A stretch of 8,448 nt of DNA from Nitriliruptorales bacterium (GCA_007133145.1 SLNF01000242.1:1-8448), one strand, 5' to 3'. Numbered from the stretch's first letter, positions 1 to 6,563 are shown. The notes: generated by a model not told the origin, from the sequence alone. Translations and numbers: made by a program.

Positions 1-157
1 CGGCGACGTCGGCGGGCCGCAGCGGGCTGAGGTCGGTCGGCGTCATCGCCTCGGCGATCCATCGCGCGTGGCGTCGCTGGCCCTCGCGGTCAGCGCGGAC
101 CGCCGGCGGCGCGGCGGCGGCCCGCGGTGACGGCGGCGCGGCGGTCCTAGCGCCCAT
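1..157 (-). CDS. Unrecognised protein, N-terminal part only (runs off left edge)
   Basis: An open minus-strand frame begins at ATG 157-155 and has no stop before the window edge, giving about 52 residues. The first 20 or so residues are Ala/Pro-rich and look disordered. After that comes more protein-like sequence: EGQRRHARWIAEAM, then TPTDLSPLRPADVA. Third positions are almost all G or C, especially downstream of codon 20. The start overlaps the stop of the upstream oxidoreductase gene by 11 bases (ATGGGCGCTAG), which suggests translational coupling, and the Shine-Dalgarno sequence is weak (GAG). An internal ATG at 46-44 is an alternative start, with GAGG only two bases before it. I do not recognise the family from this fragment and assign no function. 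Long open frames arise by chance at this GC content, so the gene itself is only moderately certain. Confidence 0.42.
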   Translation of the reverse strand, partial: MGARTAAPPSPRAAAAPPAVRADREGQRRHARWIAEAMTPTDLSPLRPADVA

Positions 158-1541
158 CGGTCTCGAGCAGGCGCAGCCACACCTCGCTGACGGTGGGGAA
201 GGCGGGCACGGCGTGCCAGAGGACGTCGAGGGAGACCTCGCCGACGATGGCGATCGTCGCGGCGTGGAGCAACTCCCCGACGCCGGGTCCGGTGAAGGTC
301 GCGCCGAGGATGACGTCGCGGTCGTCGTCGATGACGAGCTGGCTCGTGCCAGCCACACCCTTGCCGAGCAGCGCGGCGCCGGCGACGTCGCCGGTGCCGT
401 AGCGCACCGTGCGCACCGCGAGGCCGGCCTCGCGGGCCTCGGCCTCGGTGCGCCCGACCGCGGCGACCTGCGGGTCGGTGAAGACGACCCTGGGGGTGGC
501 CTCGCGGTCGCCCCAGGCGATGGCGGGCAGGTCGGCGAGCAGGTCGGCGGCGATGCGGGCCTGGTACTTGCCGGTGTGGGTGAGCAGGCTCCGGCCGTTG
601 ACGTCGCCGACGGCGAGCAGCCAGTCACCCTCGACGCCGTCGACGACGAGGCGGTCGTCGACGGGCAGGAAGCCGCCGGAGGCGAGCCCGACCCGCTCGA
701 GCCCGAGGTCGTCGGTAGCGGGTCGCCGCCCGACGGCCACGAGCAGCTCATCGGCTTCGACGTCGCCGCCACCCTCGAGGCGCAGGGTGACTGGGGCGCC
801 CGGACCGGCGCGTTCGACGGCGGTGGCGCGCAAGCCGGTGCGGACGTCGACGCCGTCGCCGGCGAGTGCCGCGGCGAGCTCCTCGCCGGCGAAGGGCTCC
901 TCGCGTGGCAGGAGGCGGTCGGCCATCTCGACGACGGTCACCGCCTCGCTGCCGAGCCGCGCGAAGGCCTGGGCGAGCTCGACGCCGACGACGCCACCGC
1001 CGAGGACGACGAGGCGGCGCGGGACCTCCTGGGTCGTCGTGGCCGCGCGGTTGTCCCACGCCCCGGACTCGGCGAGCCCGGGGATCGGTGGCCAGGCCGC
1101 ACGCGAGCCGGTGGCCACGACCACGCCCCGGCGCGCGGTCAGCGTCGCCCTCTGCCCGTCGGCGCGCGTGACCTCGACGAGGCGCTCGCCGGCGAGGCGT
1201 CCCCGGCCGCGCTCGAGCGTCACGCCCGCGCCCTCGACCCACTGCTGCTGGCCGGTGTCGTCGAGGTGGCTCGTGAACGCGTCGCGGCTGCGCAGCACCG
1301 CCGCGACGTCGAGTGTGCCGGTGAGCGCCGCCTCGACCGACGGCAGCCGGCGGGCCGCGGCGAGCGCCTCGGTGGGGCGGAGCAGGGCCTTGGAGGGCAT
1401 GCACGCCCAGTAGGAGCATTCGCCGCCGAGCAGTTCCTCCTCGACGAGGGCGACCTCGAGGCCGTGCTCGACGGCGCGCCCCGCGACGTTCTCCCCGGCG
1501 GGTCCGCCGCCGATGACGACGACGTCGTAGGTGCGCTCCAT
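147..1541 (-). CDS. FAD-dependent pyridine nucleotide-disulfide oxidoreductase (lipoamide dehydrogenase/mercuric reductase-like)
   Basis: This is a 464-residue cytosolic flavoprotein of class I disulfide oxidoreductases, about the normal family length. Visible elements in order are the FAD Rossmann motif GGGPAG (residues 11-16), the redox-active cysteine pair in GGECSYWACMPSK (Cys42 and Cys47, CX4C), ATGS (143-146), the NAD(P)-binding motif GGGVVGVE (181-188) and the second FAD motif AVGDVN (310-315), followed by a dimerisation domain. An acidic residue after the second Rossmann strand (Glu205) suggests NADH rather than NADPH. The C-terminal segment reads HAVPAFPTVSE. Aligned back from the conserved SE, Phe448 replaces the catalytic His of true lipoamide dehydrogenases, while Glu453 is kept. 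The disulfide substrate is therefore unknown, and no E1/E2 dehydrogenase subunits lie nearby. ATG 1541 is chosen because GGAG lies six bases upstream and residues 5-10 (YDVVVI) begin the fold. A GTG at 1622 would add 27 non-conserved-looking residues without a ribosome site. Confidence 0.9.
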   Translation of the reverse strand: MERTYDVVVIGGGPAGENVAGRAVEHGLEVALVEEELLGGECSYWACMPSKALLRPTEALAAARRLPSVEAALTGTLDVAAVLRSRDAFTSHLDDTGQQQWVEGAGVTLERGRGRLAGERLVEVTRADGQRATLTARRGVVVATGSRAAWPPIPGLAESGAWDNRAATTTQEVPRRLVVLGGGVVGVELAQAFARLGSEAVTVVEMADRLLPREEPFAGEELAAALAGDGVDVRTGLRATAVERAGPGAPVTLRLEGGGDVEADELLVAVGRRPATDDLGLERVGLASGGFLPVDDRLVVDGVEGDWLLAVGDVNGRSLLTHTGKYQARIAADLLADLPAIAWGDREATPRVVFTDPQVAAVGRTEAEAREAGLAVRTVRYGTGDVAGAALLGKGVAGTSQLVIDDDRDVILGATFTGPGVGELLHAATIAIVGEVSLDVLWHAVPAFPTVSEVWLRLLETDGR

Positions 1542-1575
1542 GCCGGTCTCCGATCCCTCGGCGTCACCCTCGTGC

Positions 1576-1606
1576 GGGTCGTGGTGGACGGGGGAACCCA
1601 CGACCC
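1576..1606. repeat. 9-bp inverted repeat in the divergent intergenic region
   Basis: GGGTCGTGG (1576-1584) and CCACGACCC (1598-1606) are perfect inverted copies separated by 13 bases. The element lies 35 bases upstream of the oxidoreductase ATG and would fall in its 5' leader if transcription starts further up. It could be an operator or an RNA hairpin. No regulator can be named, and a chance match is possible at this base composition. Confidence 0.45.
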
Positions 1607-1643
1607 CCGCGCCGTCGTCCACCGATCCGGCGACGCGGGGACG

Positions 1644-1699
1644 GCGCGTGCGGTGGGCGCTCGTCGCGCGTGCGGTGGCGTGGGGCGCGGGTGCGGCGG
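1644..1699. repeat. Three tandem 13-bp direct repeats, 22 and 21 bp apart
   Basis: GCGCGTGCGGTGG occurs perfectly at 1644-1656 and 1666-1678. A third copy at 1687-1699 (GCGGGTGCGGCGG) matches 11 of 13 bases. The start-to-start distances of 22 and 21 bp are close to two helical turns, so all copies face the same side of the DNA. They lie just upstream of where the -35 region of the response-regulator promoter would be, which is the usual place for activator sites. They may equally serve the divergent oxidoreductase gene. The binding protein is unknown. Confidence 0.55.
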
Positions 1700-1728
1700 C
1701 CGCGGCACGGAGCGGGGCTCGCGGCGGC

Positions 1729-1734
1729 TAGCAT
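1729..1734 (+). promoter_or_regulatory. Candidate -10 box (TAGCAT) for the response regulator-argS-lysA unit
   Basis: TAGCAT fits the actinobacterial TANNNT -10 consensus and is one of few A/T-containing hexamers in this GC-rich gap. A start about seven bases downstream would give a leader of roughly 28 bases containing the Shine-Dalgarno sequence. No recognisable -35 hexamer is seen at 17-18 bases upstream, which would fit dependence on an activator. Confidence 0.4.
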
Positions 1735-1750
1735 GCGCGGTCGGGAGCCG

Positions 1751-1762
1751 AGGAGGTGGGAG
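1751..1762 (+). promoter_or_regulatory. Ribosome binding site deciding the response regulator start
   Basis: AGGAGGTGGGAG provides two purine-rich registers: AGGAGG 12 bases, and GGGAG 6 bases, before GTG 1769. This supports the GTG start over an in-frame ATG at 1733, which overlaps the candidate -10 box. Confidence 0.6.
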
Positions 1763-1768
1763 ACCCGC

Positions 1769-2155
1769 GTGGCCAGCGTGCTCGTCGTCGACGACGACCC
1801 CGTGATCCGCGAGCTGCTCGCGGTCAACCTCGAGCTCGAGGGCTACGAGGTGCGCACCGCCGGCGACGGTGCCGCGGCGCTCGCGGCGCTCGCGGCCGAC
1901 CCCGTCGACCTCGTCCTGCTCGACGTGATGATGCCGGAGGTCTCCGGCTGGGAGGTCGCCGCACGGCTCAAGGCCGACGAGGCCACCGCGGGGATCCCCG
2001 TCGTCATGCTCACCGCCAAGGCCATGGAGGCCGACGTCCGTCGCGGTGGTGAGCTCGGCGTGGCCCGCTACATCACGAAGCCCTTCGACCCCACCGACCT
2101 CCTCGCGACCGTCGCGGCGGTGCTCGCCGAGGAGCCGATCGAGGAGGACCGATGA
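1769..2155 (+). CDS. Stand-alone response regulator receiver protein (CheY-like)
   Basis: This 128-residue protein is a single receiver domain with no DNA-binding or enzymatic output domain. All phosphorylation-site residues are visible: the acidic cluster Asp8-Asp9-Asp10, the predicted phospho-acceptor Asp52 in LLDVMMP, the switch residue Thr82 in MLTAK, Tyr101, and Lys104 in ITKPFDP. Only about 15 residues follow the last conserved motif. GTG 1769 is chosen because of its strong upstream Shine-Dalgarno sequence and because the first beta strand (VLVVDDD) begins at residue 4. The stop overlaps the argS start by 4 bases (ATGA). No histidine kinase is encoded in the window, so the phosphodonor and partner are unknown. 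A similar single-domain receiver near lysA exists in Streptomyces as far as I recall, unverified here, which would make the linkage conserved. It may act through protein-protein contacts or as a phosphate sink; this is inference. Confidence 0.92.
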   Translation: MASVLVVDDDPVIRELLAVNLELEGYEVRTAGDGAAALAALAADPVDLVLLDVMMPEVSGWEVAARLKADEATAGIPVVMLTAKAMEADVRRGGELGVARYITKPFDPTDLLATVAAVLAEEPIEEDR

Positions 2156-3744
2156 GCCCCGATCTCGCCGCGACGGTGCGCGCCGCCCTCGCCGAGGCCG
2201 GCCTGCCCGACCGCGAGCCGGCGTTCGAGCGCCCCCGTCAGCGCGCCCACGGCGACTGGTCGACGAACGTGGCGATGACCCTGGCCGGCCCGCTCGGGCG
2301 CCCACCGCGCGAGATCGCCGAGGCGATCGTCGCGGCGATCGGCGAGGCGCCCGGCATCGAGGCCGTCGAGGTCGCCGGACCCGGGTTCATCAACTTCCGC
2401 CTCGCCCAGGACGCCTTCGCCGACATCGTCCGTGCCGCCGTGAGCGCCGGGGACGAGTGGGGGCGCAACGCCACGCTCGCCGGCCGACGGGTCAACGTCG
2501 AGTTCGTCTCGGCCAACCCCACCGGGCCGATCCACGTCGGTCACGGCCGTCAGGCCGCGCTCGGCGACGCGATCGCGAGCCTGCTCGAGGCCTGCGGGGC
2601 CGAGGTCACCCGCGAGTACTACTTCAACGACGCCGGTCAGCAGATGCGCAAGTTCGGCGAGAGCGTCGCTGCGGCGATGGTCGGCGAGGAGCCGCCGGAG
2701 GACGGCTACCACGGCAGCTACATCGCCGAGCTCGCCGCCGAGCTCGCCGCCGACGGCCCGCCCGCCGACCTCCAGGAGGCCGCCTACGAGGCGATGCTCG
2801 CCCGCATCGTCGCCACCCTGGAGCGCTTCGGCGTGGCCTTCGACGTGTTCTTCGGCGAGCGTGGCCTGCACCGCTCCGGCGCGGTCGACGAGGCGATCGC
2901 CCGGCTGCGGGAGGCCGGGCACGCCTACGACGCCGACGGGGCGGTGTGGCTTGCGACGACGACCTTCGGCGACGACAAGGACCGTGTCCTCGTCAAGGCC
3001 GACGGCGAGCCGACGTACTTCGCTGCCGACTGCGCCTACCTCCTCGACAAGGCCCGTCGCGGCTTCGACGACCTCGTCTACGTCCTCGGCAGCGACCACC
3101 ACGGCTACATCGGGCGGATGCACGCCGTCGCCGACGCCTCCGGGATCGGCCGTGGGCGCGTCGAGATCGTCATCCACCAGTTCGTCAACCTCTTCCGCGA
3201 CGGCGAGGTCGTGCGGATGAGCAAGCGCACCGGCGAGATCGTCACCTTCGACGAGCTCATCGACGAGGTCGGCGCCGACGCGGCGCGCTACACGCTCCTG
3301 CGCTTCAGCTCCGACACGACGATCGACTTCGACATCGCCGAGGTCGTCCGCGCCGAGAAGGACAACCCCGTCTACTACGTGCAGTACTCCTCGGCGCGGA
3401 TCGCGGGGATCATGCGCACCGCCACCGAGCAGGGCGTCGAGCCCGGCAACCTCGACGACGCGCCACTCGAGCTGCTTGCCCACCCCGCCGAGCACGAGCT
3501 GGTCCGTCGTATCGGGCGCTGGCCGGAGGTCGTGGCCCTCGCCGCCGCCGAGCGCGCGCCCCACCGCGTCGCGCGCTATGCCGAGGACCTCGCCGAGGGC
3601 TTCCACAAGTTCTATACCGAGTGCCAGGTCGTGAGCGACGACGCCCGCCTCACCCAGGCGCGCTACTGGCTCGTCGTCGCCGCCCGCCAGACCCTCGTGG
3701 CGGCCCTCGGCCTGCTCGGCGTGACCGCACCGGAGCGGATGTGA
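2152..3744 (+). CDS. argS: Arginyl-tRNA synthetase
   Basis: This class I aminoacyl-tRNA synthetase attaches arginine to tRNA-Arg in the cytosol in an ATP-dependent reaction, and needs the tRNA to activate the amino acid. At 530 residues it is complete and slightly short of many bacterial ArgRS enzymes. It starts with the ArgRS N-terminal tRNA-recognition domain (HGDWSTNVAM around residues 34-43). The HIGH-type signature is in GPIHVGHGR (HVGH at 128-131), followed by YYFNDAGQQ. The KMSKS-type loop appears as MSKR (356-359). From about residue 400 comes the all-helical DALR anticodon-binding domain, ending in the typical APERM. ATG 2152 overlaps the response regulator stop and has AGGAGG four bases upstream. 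Its own stop overlaps the lysA start. In corynebacteria argS and lysA are known to form an operon, and the same coupling is seen here. Confidence 0.98.
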   Translation: MSPDLAATVRAALAEAGLPDREPAFERPRQRAHGDWSTNVAMTLAGPLGRPPREIAEAIVAAIGEAPGIEAVEVAGPGFINFRLAQDAFADIVRAAVSAGDEWGRNATLAGRRVNVEFVSANPTGPIHVGHGRQAALGDAIASLLEACGAEVTREYYFNDAGQQMRKFGESVAAAMVGEEPPEDGYHGSYIAELAAELAADGPPADLQEAAYEAMLARIVATLERFGVAFDVFFGERGLHRSGAVDEAIARLREAGHAYDADGAVWLATTTFGDDKDRVLVKADGEPTYFAADCAYLLDKARRGFDDLVYVLGSDHHGYIGRMHAVADASGIGRGRVEIVIHQFVNLFRDGEVVRMSKRTGEIVTFDELIDEVGADAARYTLLRFSSDTTIDFDIAEVVRAEKDNPVYYVQYSSARIAGIMRTATEQGVEPGNLDDAPLELLAHPAEHELVRRIGRWPEVVALAAAERAPHRVARYAEDLAEGFHKFYTECQVVSDDARLTQARYWLVVAARQTLVAALGLLGVTAPERM

Positions 3745-5132
3745 GTCCCCCGCGGGTCGACCTGCTCGGTGGAGCGTCGTCGGGCGCCGGCGGCGACCTC
3801 GCCGGCGCCCTGCCGGTCACCGCCGTGGTCGAGGGGGGCCGGCTGCGCGCGCTCGGTGGCCTCGACGTCGAGGAGCTCGCGGAGCGCTTCGCGACGCCGC
3901 TGTGGGTCCTCGACCGCGCCACCCTCGTGGGCCGCATGCGCGCCTACCGCGAGGCGTTCGCCGACGGCGAGGTCGTCTACGCGAGCAAGGCGCTGTGCCT
4001 GCGCGGGGTGCTCGAGCTCGCCGAGGCCGAGGGCCTGCTCGTCGACTGCGCCACCGGCGGGGAGCTCACGACCGCCGAGGCTGCGGGCGTGGCGCCGGCG
4101 CGCATCGTCCTGCACGGCAACAACAAGTCCGCCGCCGAGCTCGATGCCGCGGTCGCCCTCGGGGTCGGGCGCATCGTCGTCGACAGCTTCAGCGAGCTGC
4201 GCCGCCTCGAGGCCGTCGCCGCCGCCCACGGTCGCACCGTCGACGTGCACCTGCGTGTGACCCCCGGCATCGACGCCCACACCCACGAGTTCGTCGCCAC
4301 CGGCCAGGACGACTCGAAGTTCGGCTTCACCCTGTCCTCCGGCCTCGCCCACGAGGCGGCCGCGGTCGTCATCGCCAGTGAGCACCTCCGGCTCACCGGC
4401 GCGCACTGCCACGTCGGCAGCCAGGTCTTCGAGCTCGAGGCCTTCACGACCGCCGCCCGGGTCATGCTCGGCTTCCTCGCCGAGCTCGCCGAGGCCCACG
4501 GCGTCGTGCTCGGCGAGCTCAACCTCGGCGGCGGGCTCGGGGTCGTCGAGGACCCCGCCGACGACCCGCCCTCGCTCGAGGGCTATGCCGCAGCGGTCGG
4601 CGGGGCCCTTGCCGCGGCGGCGGCCGGCTACGGCCTGCCGACCCCGCGGCTGTTCGTCGAGCCGGGCCGCTCGGTCGTCGGCCCCGCCGGGGTGACGCTC
4701 TACCGCGCGGGGACGATCAAGCCCCTCGACGGCCTGCGCACCTACGTCTCCGTCGACGGCGGCATGAGCGACAACCCGCGGTACGCGCTCTACGGCGCCG
4801 CCCACCCGTTCCTGCCCGCCGGCGCACCGTCGCGCGAGCCCGCGGCGGGGATCCCACGGGTGCCCGCCGGCACGCCGGTGACGATCGTCGGCAAGCACTG
4901 CGAGTCCGGGGACGTCCTCGCCGAGGGCGCGACGCTGGCCGCCGACCTCGTCGAGGACGAGCTGCTCGCCGCGCTCGGCACCGGCGCCTACCACCATGCG
5001 ATGGCCTCGAACTACAACCGCCTGGGCCGGCCCGCCGTCGTCCTCGTCGGCGACGGCGAGGCCGTCGTGCTCTCCAGGGCCGAGACCGTCGCCGACCTCC
5101 TCGCCCGCGAGCCCTCGCTGCGCAGGCACTGA
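3741..5132 (+). CDS. lysA: Diaminopimelate decarboxylase
   Basis: This PLP-dependent fold-type III enzyme decarboxylates meso-diaminopimelate to L-lysine, the last step of lysine synthesis, and so competes with peptidoglycan for diaminopimelate. The product has 463 residues. The PLP Schiff-base lysine is Lys83 in VYASKAL. Other family motifs are HGNNKS (125-130), HCHVGSQ (222-228), NLGGGLG (261-267, phosphate binding), EPGRS (307-311), CESGD with Cys387 (the active-site residue contributed across the dimer), and YNRLGRP from Tyr425. The GTG start at 3741 overlaps the argS stop as GTGA and has GGAG five bases upstream inside argS. It gives an N-terminal Gly/Ala-rich tail of about 25 residues before the barrel. 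No promoter fits between argS and lysA, so expression probably follows argS. Confidence 0.98.
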   Translation: MSPPRVDLLGGASSGAGGDLAGALPVTAVVEGGRLRALGGLDVEELAERFATPLWVLDRATLVGRMRAYREAFADGEVVYASKALCLRGVLELAEAEGLLVDCATGGELTTAEAAGVAPARIVLHGNNKSAAELDAAVALGVGRIVVDSFSELRRLEAVAAAHGRTVDVHLRVTPGIDAHTHEFVATGQDDSKFGFTLSSGLAHEAAAVVIASEHLRLTGAHCHVGSQVFELEAFTTAARVMLGFLAELAEAHGVVLGELNLGGGLGVVEDPADDPPSLEGYAAAVGGALAAAAAGYGLPTPRLFVEPGRSVVGPAGVTLYRAGTIKPLDGLRTYVSVDGGMSDNPRYALYGAAHPFLPAGAPSREPAAGIPRVPAGTPVTIVGKHCESGDVLAEGATLAADLVEDELLAALGTGAYHHAMASNYNRLGRPAVVLVGDGEAVVLSRAETVADLLAREPSLRRH

Positions 5133-5152
5133 GCCTTGCCCCGCCCGGTGCG

Positions 5153-5187
5153 GCGCCCCGCCGGGGTCGCGGAGGGTCTCGGGGCGC
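5153..5187 (+). terminator. Possible hairpin terminator after lysA
   Basis: GCGCCCCG (5153-5160) and CGGGGCGC (5180-5187) form a perfect 8-bp GC stem with a 19-base loop, 20 bases after the lysA stop. A smaller alternative stem, CCCC/GGGG, lies at its 5' side. There is no T-tract, so intrinsic termination is uncertain. Actinobacterial terminators often lack one, but this could also be only a transcript-stabilising or pausing hairpin. Confidence 0.35.
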
Positions 5188-5191
5188 GGAG

Positions 5192-5216
5192 CCGCCGGCG
5201 GTGGAGGGCCGCGGCC
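5192..5216. repeat. Two 10-bp palindromes upstream of hom
   Basis: CCGCCGGCGG (5192-5201) and GGCCGCGGCC (5207-5216) are perfect palindromes with centres 15 bp apart. The second covers the place expected for the -35 region of the hom promoter, so one or both could be repressor operators. Short GC palindromes also arise easily by chance in such DNA. Confidence 0.25.
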
Positions 5217-5227
5217 ACGGCGGTGCG

Positions 5228-5233
5228 TAGACT
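5228..5233 (+). promoter_or_regulatory. Candidate -10 box (TAGACT) of a leaderless hom promoter
   Basis: TAGACT matches TANNNT and ends exactly six bases before the A of the hom ATG. That is the spacing expected when the start codon is the first transcribed base. No Shine-Dalgarno sequence (only CGGGGC) lies between box and ATG, as expected for a leaderless mRNA. No clear -35 is visible. Confidence 0.55.
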
Positions 5234-5239
5234 CGGGGC

Positions 5240-6547
5240 ATGAGCACCCCACCGCCTTCCACCCCCGCGTCGTCGCTGACCGTCGGCCTGCTCGGCGGTG
5301 GCACCGTCGGCAGCGGCGTCGTGCGCCTGCTCGCCGAGCACGCTGGGGAGATCGCCACCCGTGTCGGCGCCCGTCTCGAGGTCGGCCCCGTCGTCGTGCG
5401 CGACCTCGCCAAGCCCCGTGACCTCGCCGCAGGGACGCTCACCGACGACCCCGCTGCGGTCGTCGACGACGCCGACGTCGACCTCGTCGTCGAGGTCATG
5501 GGCGGCGTCGAGCCCGCGTGCGCGCACATCACCGCCGCGCTCGAGCGGGGCGCCTCGGTGGTCACCGCGAACAAGGAGCTCATCGCCAGCCACGGCACCG
5601 CGTTGCGCGCCCTCGCCCGCGAGAAGGGCGCGCGGCTCGAGTACGAGGCGGCGGTGGCCGGCTCGATCCCGATCATCAAGCCGCTGCGCGAGTCGCTGGC
5701 CGGCGACCGGGTCCGCAAGGTCCTCGGCATCCTCAACGGCACGACGAACTACATCCTCACGCGGATGACCGAGGAGGGGATGGCCTTCCCCGACGCGCTC
5801 GCCGAGGCGCAGGAGCTCGGCTACGCCGAGGCCGACCCCAGCGCCGACGTCGACGGCCACGACGCCGCCTCGAAGGCGGCGATCCTCGCCGGGCTCGCCT
5901 TCGACGCCGAGGTCGTCGCCAGCGACGTCACCGTCGAGGGCATCCGCGGCATCAGCGCTACCGACATCGCCCACGCCGCGCGCATGGGCTACCTCGTCAA
6001 GCTCCTCGCGATCGCCGAGGAGCGCGACGGGCAGGTCGGCGTGCGTGTCCACCCCGCGCTCATCCCGCGTTCGCACCCGCTCGGCAGCGTGCGGGAGTCC
6101 TACAACGCCGTCTTCGTCGAGGCCGAGGCCGCCGACGAGCTCATGTTCTACGGCCGCGGTGCCGGCAGCCTGCCGACCGCGAGCGCCGTCGTCGGCGACA
6201 TCGTCACCGCCGCCCGCGCGCTGCGCTCCGGCGAGCGCCCCGCCAACGGCTCCGCGGTCAGCCGCAAGCCGATCGCGTCGTTCGCCGAGGTCTGGGGCCA
6301 GCATTCGATCCTCCTCGACGTCGCCGACCAGCCCGGGGTGCTCGCGGCGATCGCGAAGACCTTCGGCGACCACGGCGTGTCGATCAAGAGCGTCTGGCAG
6401 GAGGGAGGTGGCGAGGCTGCCCAGCTCCTGCTCATCACCCACGCCGCCCGGCAGGGTGCCGTCGCCGCCACCCTCGGCGCGTTGCGGGACCTCCCCGTCG
6501 TGCGCGACGTCGCGAGCGTCATCCGCGTCGAGGGCGGCGAGGTCTGA
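5240..6547 (+). CDS. hom: Homoserine dehydrogenase with C-terminal ACT domain
   Basis: This enzyme reduces L-aspartate 4-semialdehyde to L-homoserine with NAD(P)H, the committed step towards threonine and methionine. It is the single-function form (435 residues), with no aspartokinase domain fused. After a 12-residue Ser/Pro-rich tail comes the nucleotide-binding GGGTVGSG motif (19-26). Lys112 in TANKELIA and Lys212 in DGHDAASKAAIL match the two conserved active-site lysines, and AGSIPIIKPLRE and GILNGTTNYIL are the usual substrate-domain motifs. An ACT domain begins near residue 356 (SILLDVADQPGVLAAIAKTF). In this family it normally mediates threonine feedback inhibition, so allosteric control is expected. 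It opens the second unit, 107 bases after lysA, and is followed by thrC after 32 bases. The ATG start is supported by the -10 box at leaderless distance. In mycobacteria the equivalent gene is named thrA. Confidence 0.98.
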   Translation: MSTPPPSTPASSLTVGLLGGGTVGSGVVRLLAEHAGEIATRVGARLEVGPVVVRDLAKPRDLAAGTLTDDPAAVVDDADVDLVVEVMGGVEPACAHITAALERGASVVTANKELIASHGTALRALAREKGARLEYEAAVAGSIPIIKPLRESLAGDRVRKVLGILNGTTNYILTRMTEEGMAFPDALAEAQELGYAEADPSADVDGHDAASKAAILAGLAFDAEVVASDVTVEGIRGISATDIAHAARMGYLVKLLAIAEERDGQVGVRVHPALIPRSHPLGSVRESYNAVFVEAEAADELMFYGRGAGSLPTASAVVGDIVTAARALRSGERPANGSAVSRKPIASFAEVWGQHSILLDVADQPGVLAAIAKTFGDHGVSIKSVWQEGGGEAAQLLLITHAARQGAVAATLGALRDLPVVRDVASVIRVEGGEV

Positions 6548-6563
6548 GCCCGGCGACGCCGCC

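Noticed and set aside
1542..1622. GTG-started 27-residue N-terminal extension of the oxidoreductase
   Set aside because: No Shine-Dalgarno sequence precedes GTG 1622 and the added residues are acidic/Gly-rich with no family resemblance. ATG 1541 has GGAG at six bases.
1733..1768. ATG 1733 as start of the response regulator
   Set aside because: It overlaps the candidate -10 box, lacks a ribosome site and adds a basic tail before the first strand. GTG 1769 fits better.
213..1805. Long plus-strand open frame (about 530 codons) opposite the oxidoreductase
   Set aside because: It is antisense to a gene with full FAD, cysteine and NAD motifs. Its product is a low-complexity Ala/Gly/Asp/Glu/Arg string, as expected for shadow frames in very GC-rich DNA.
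2068..3606. Minus-strand open frame of about 512 codons opposite argS
   Set aside because: It lies wholly under argS, has a Val/Gly/Asp/Glu-biased composition with no recognisable motif, and no ribosome site was noted.
3663..5252. Minus-strand open frame of about 529 codons opposite lysA
   Set aside because: Shadow of lysA. The composition is repetitive and the true frame carries all diaminopimelate decarboxylase motifs.
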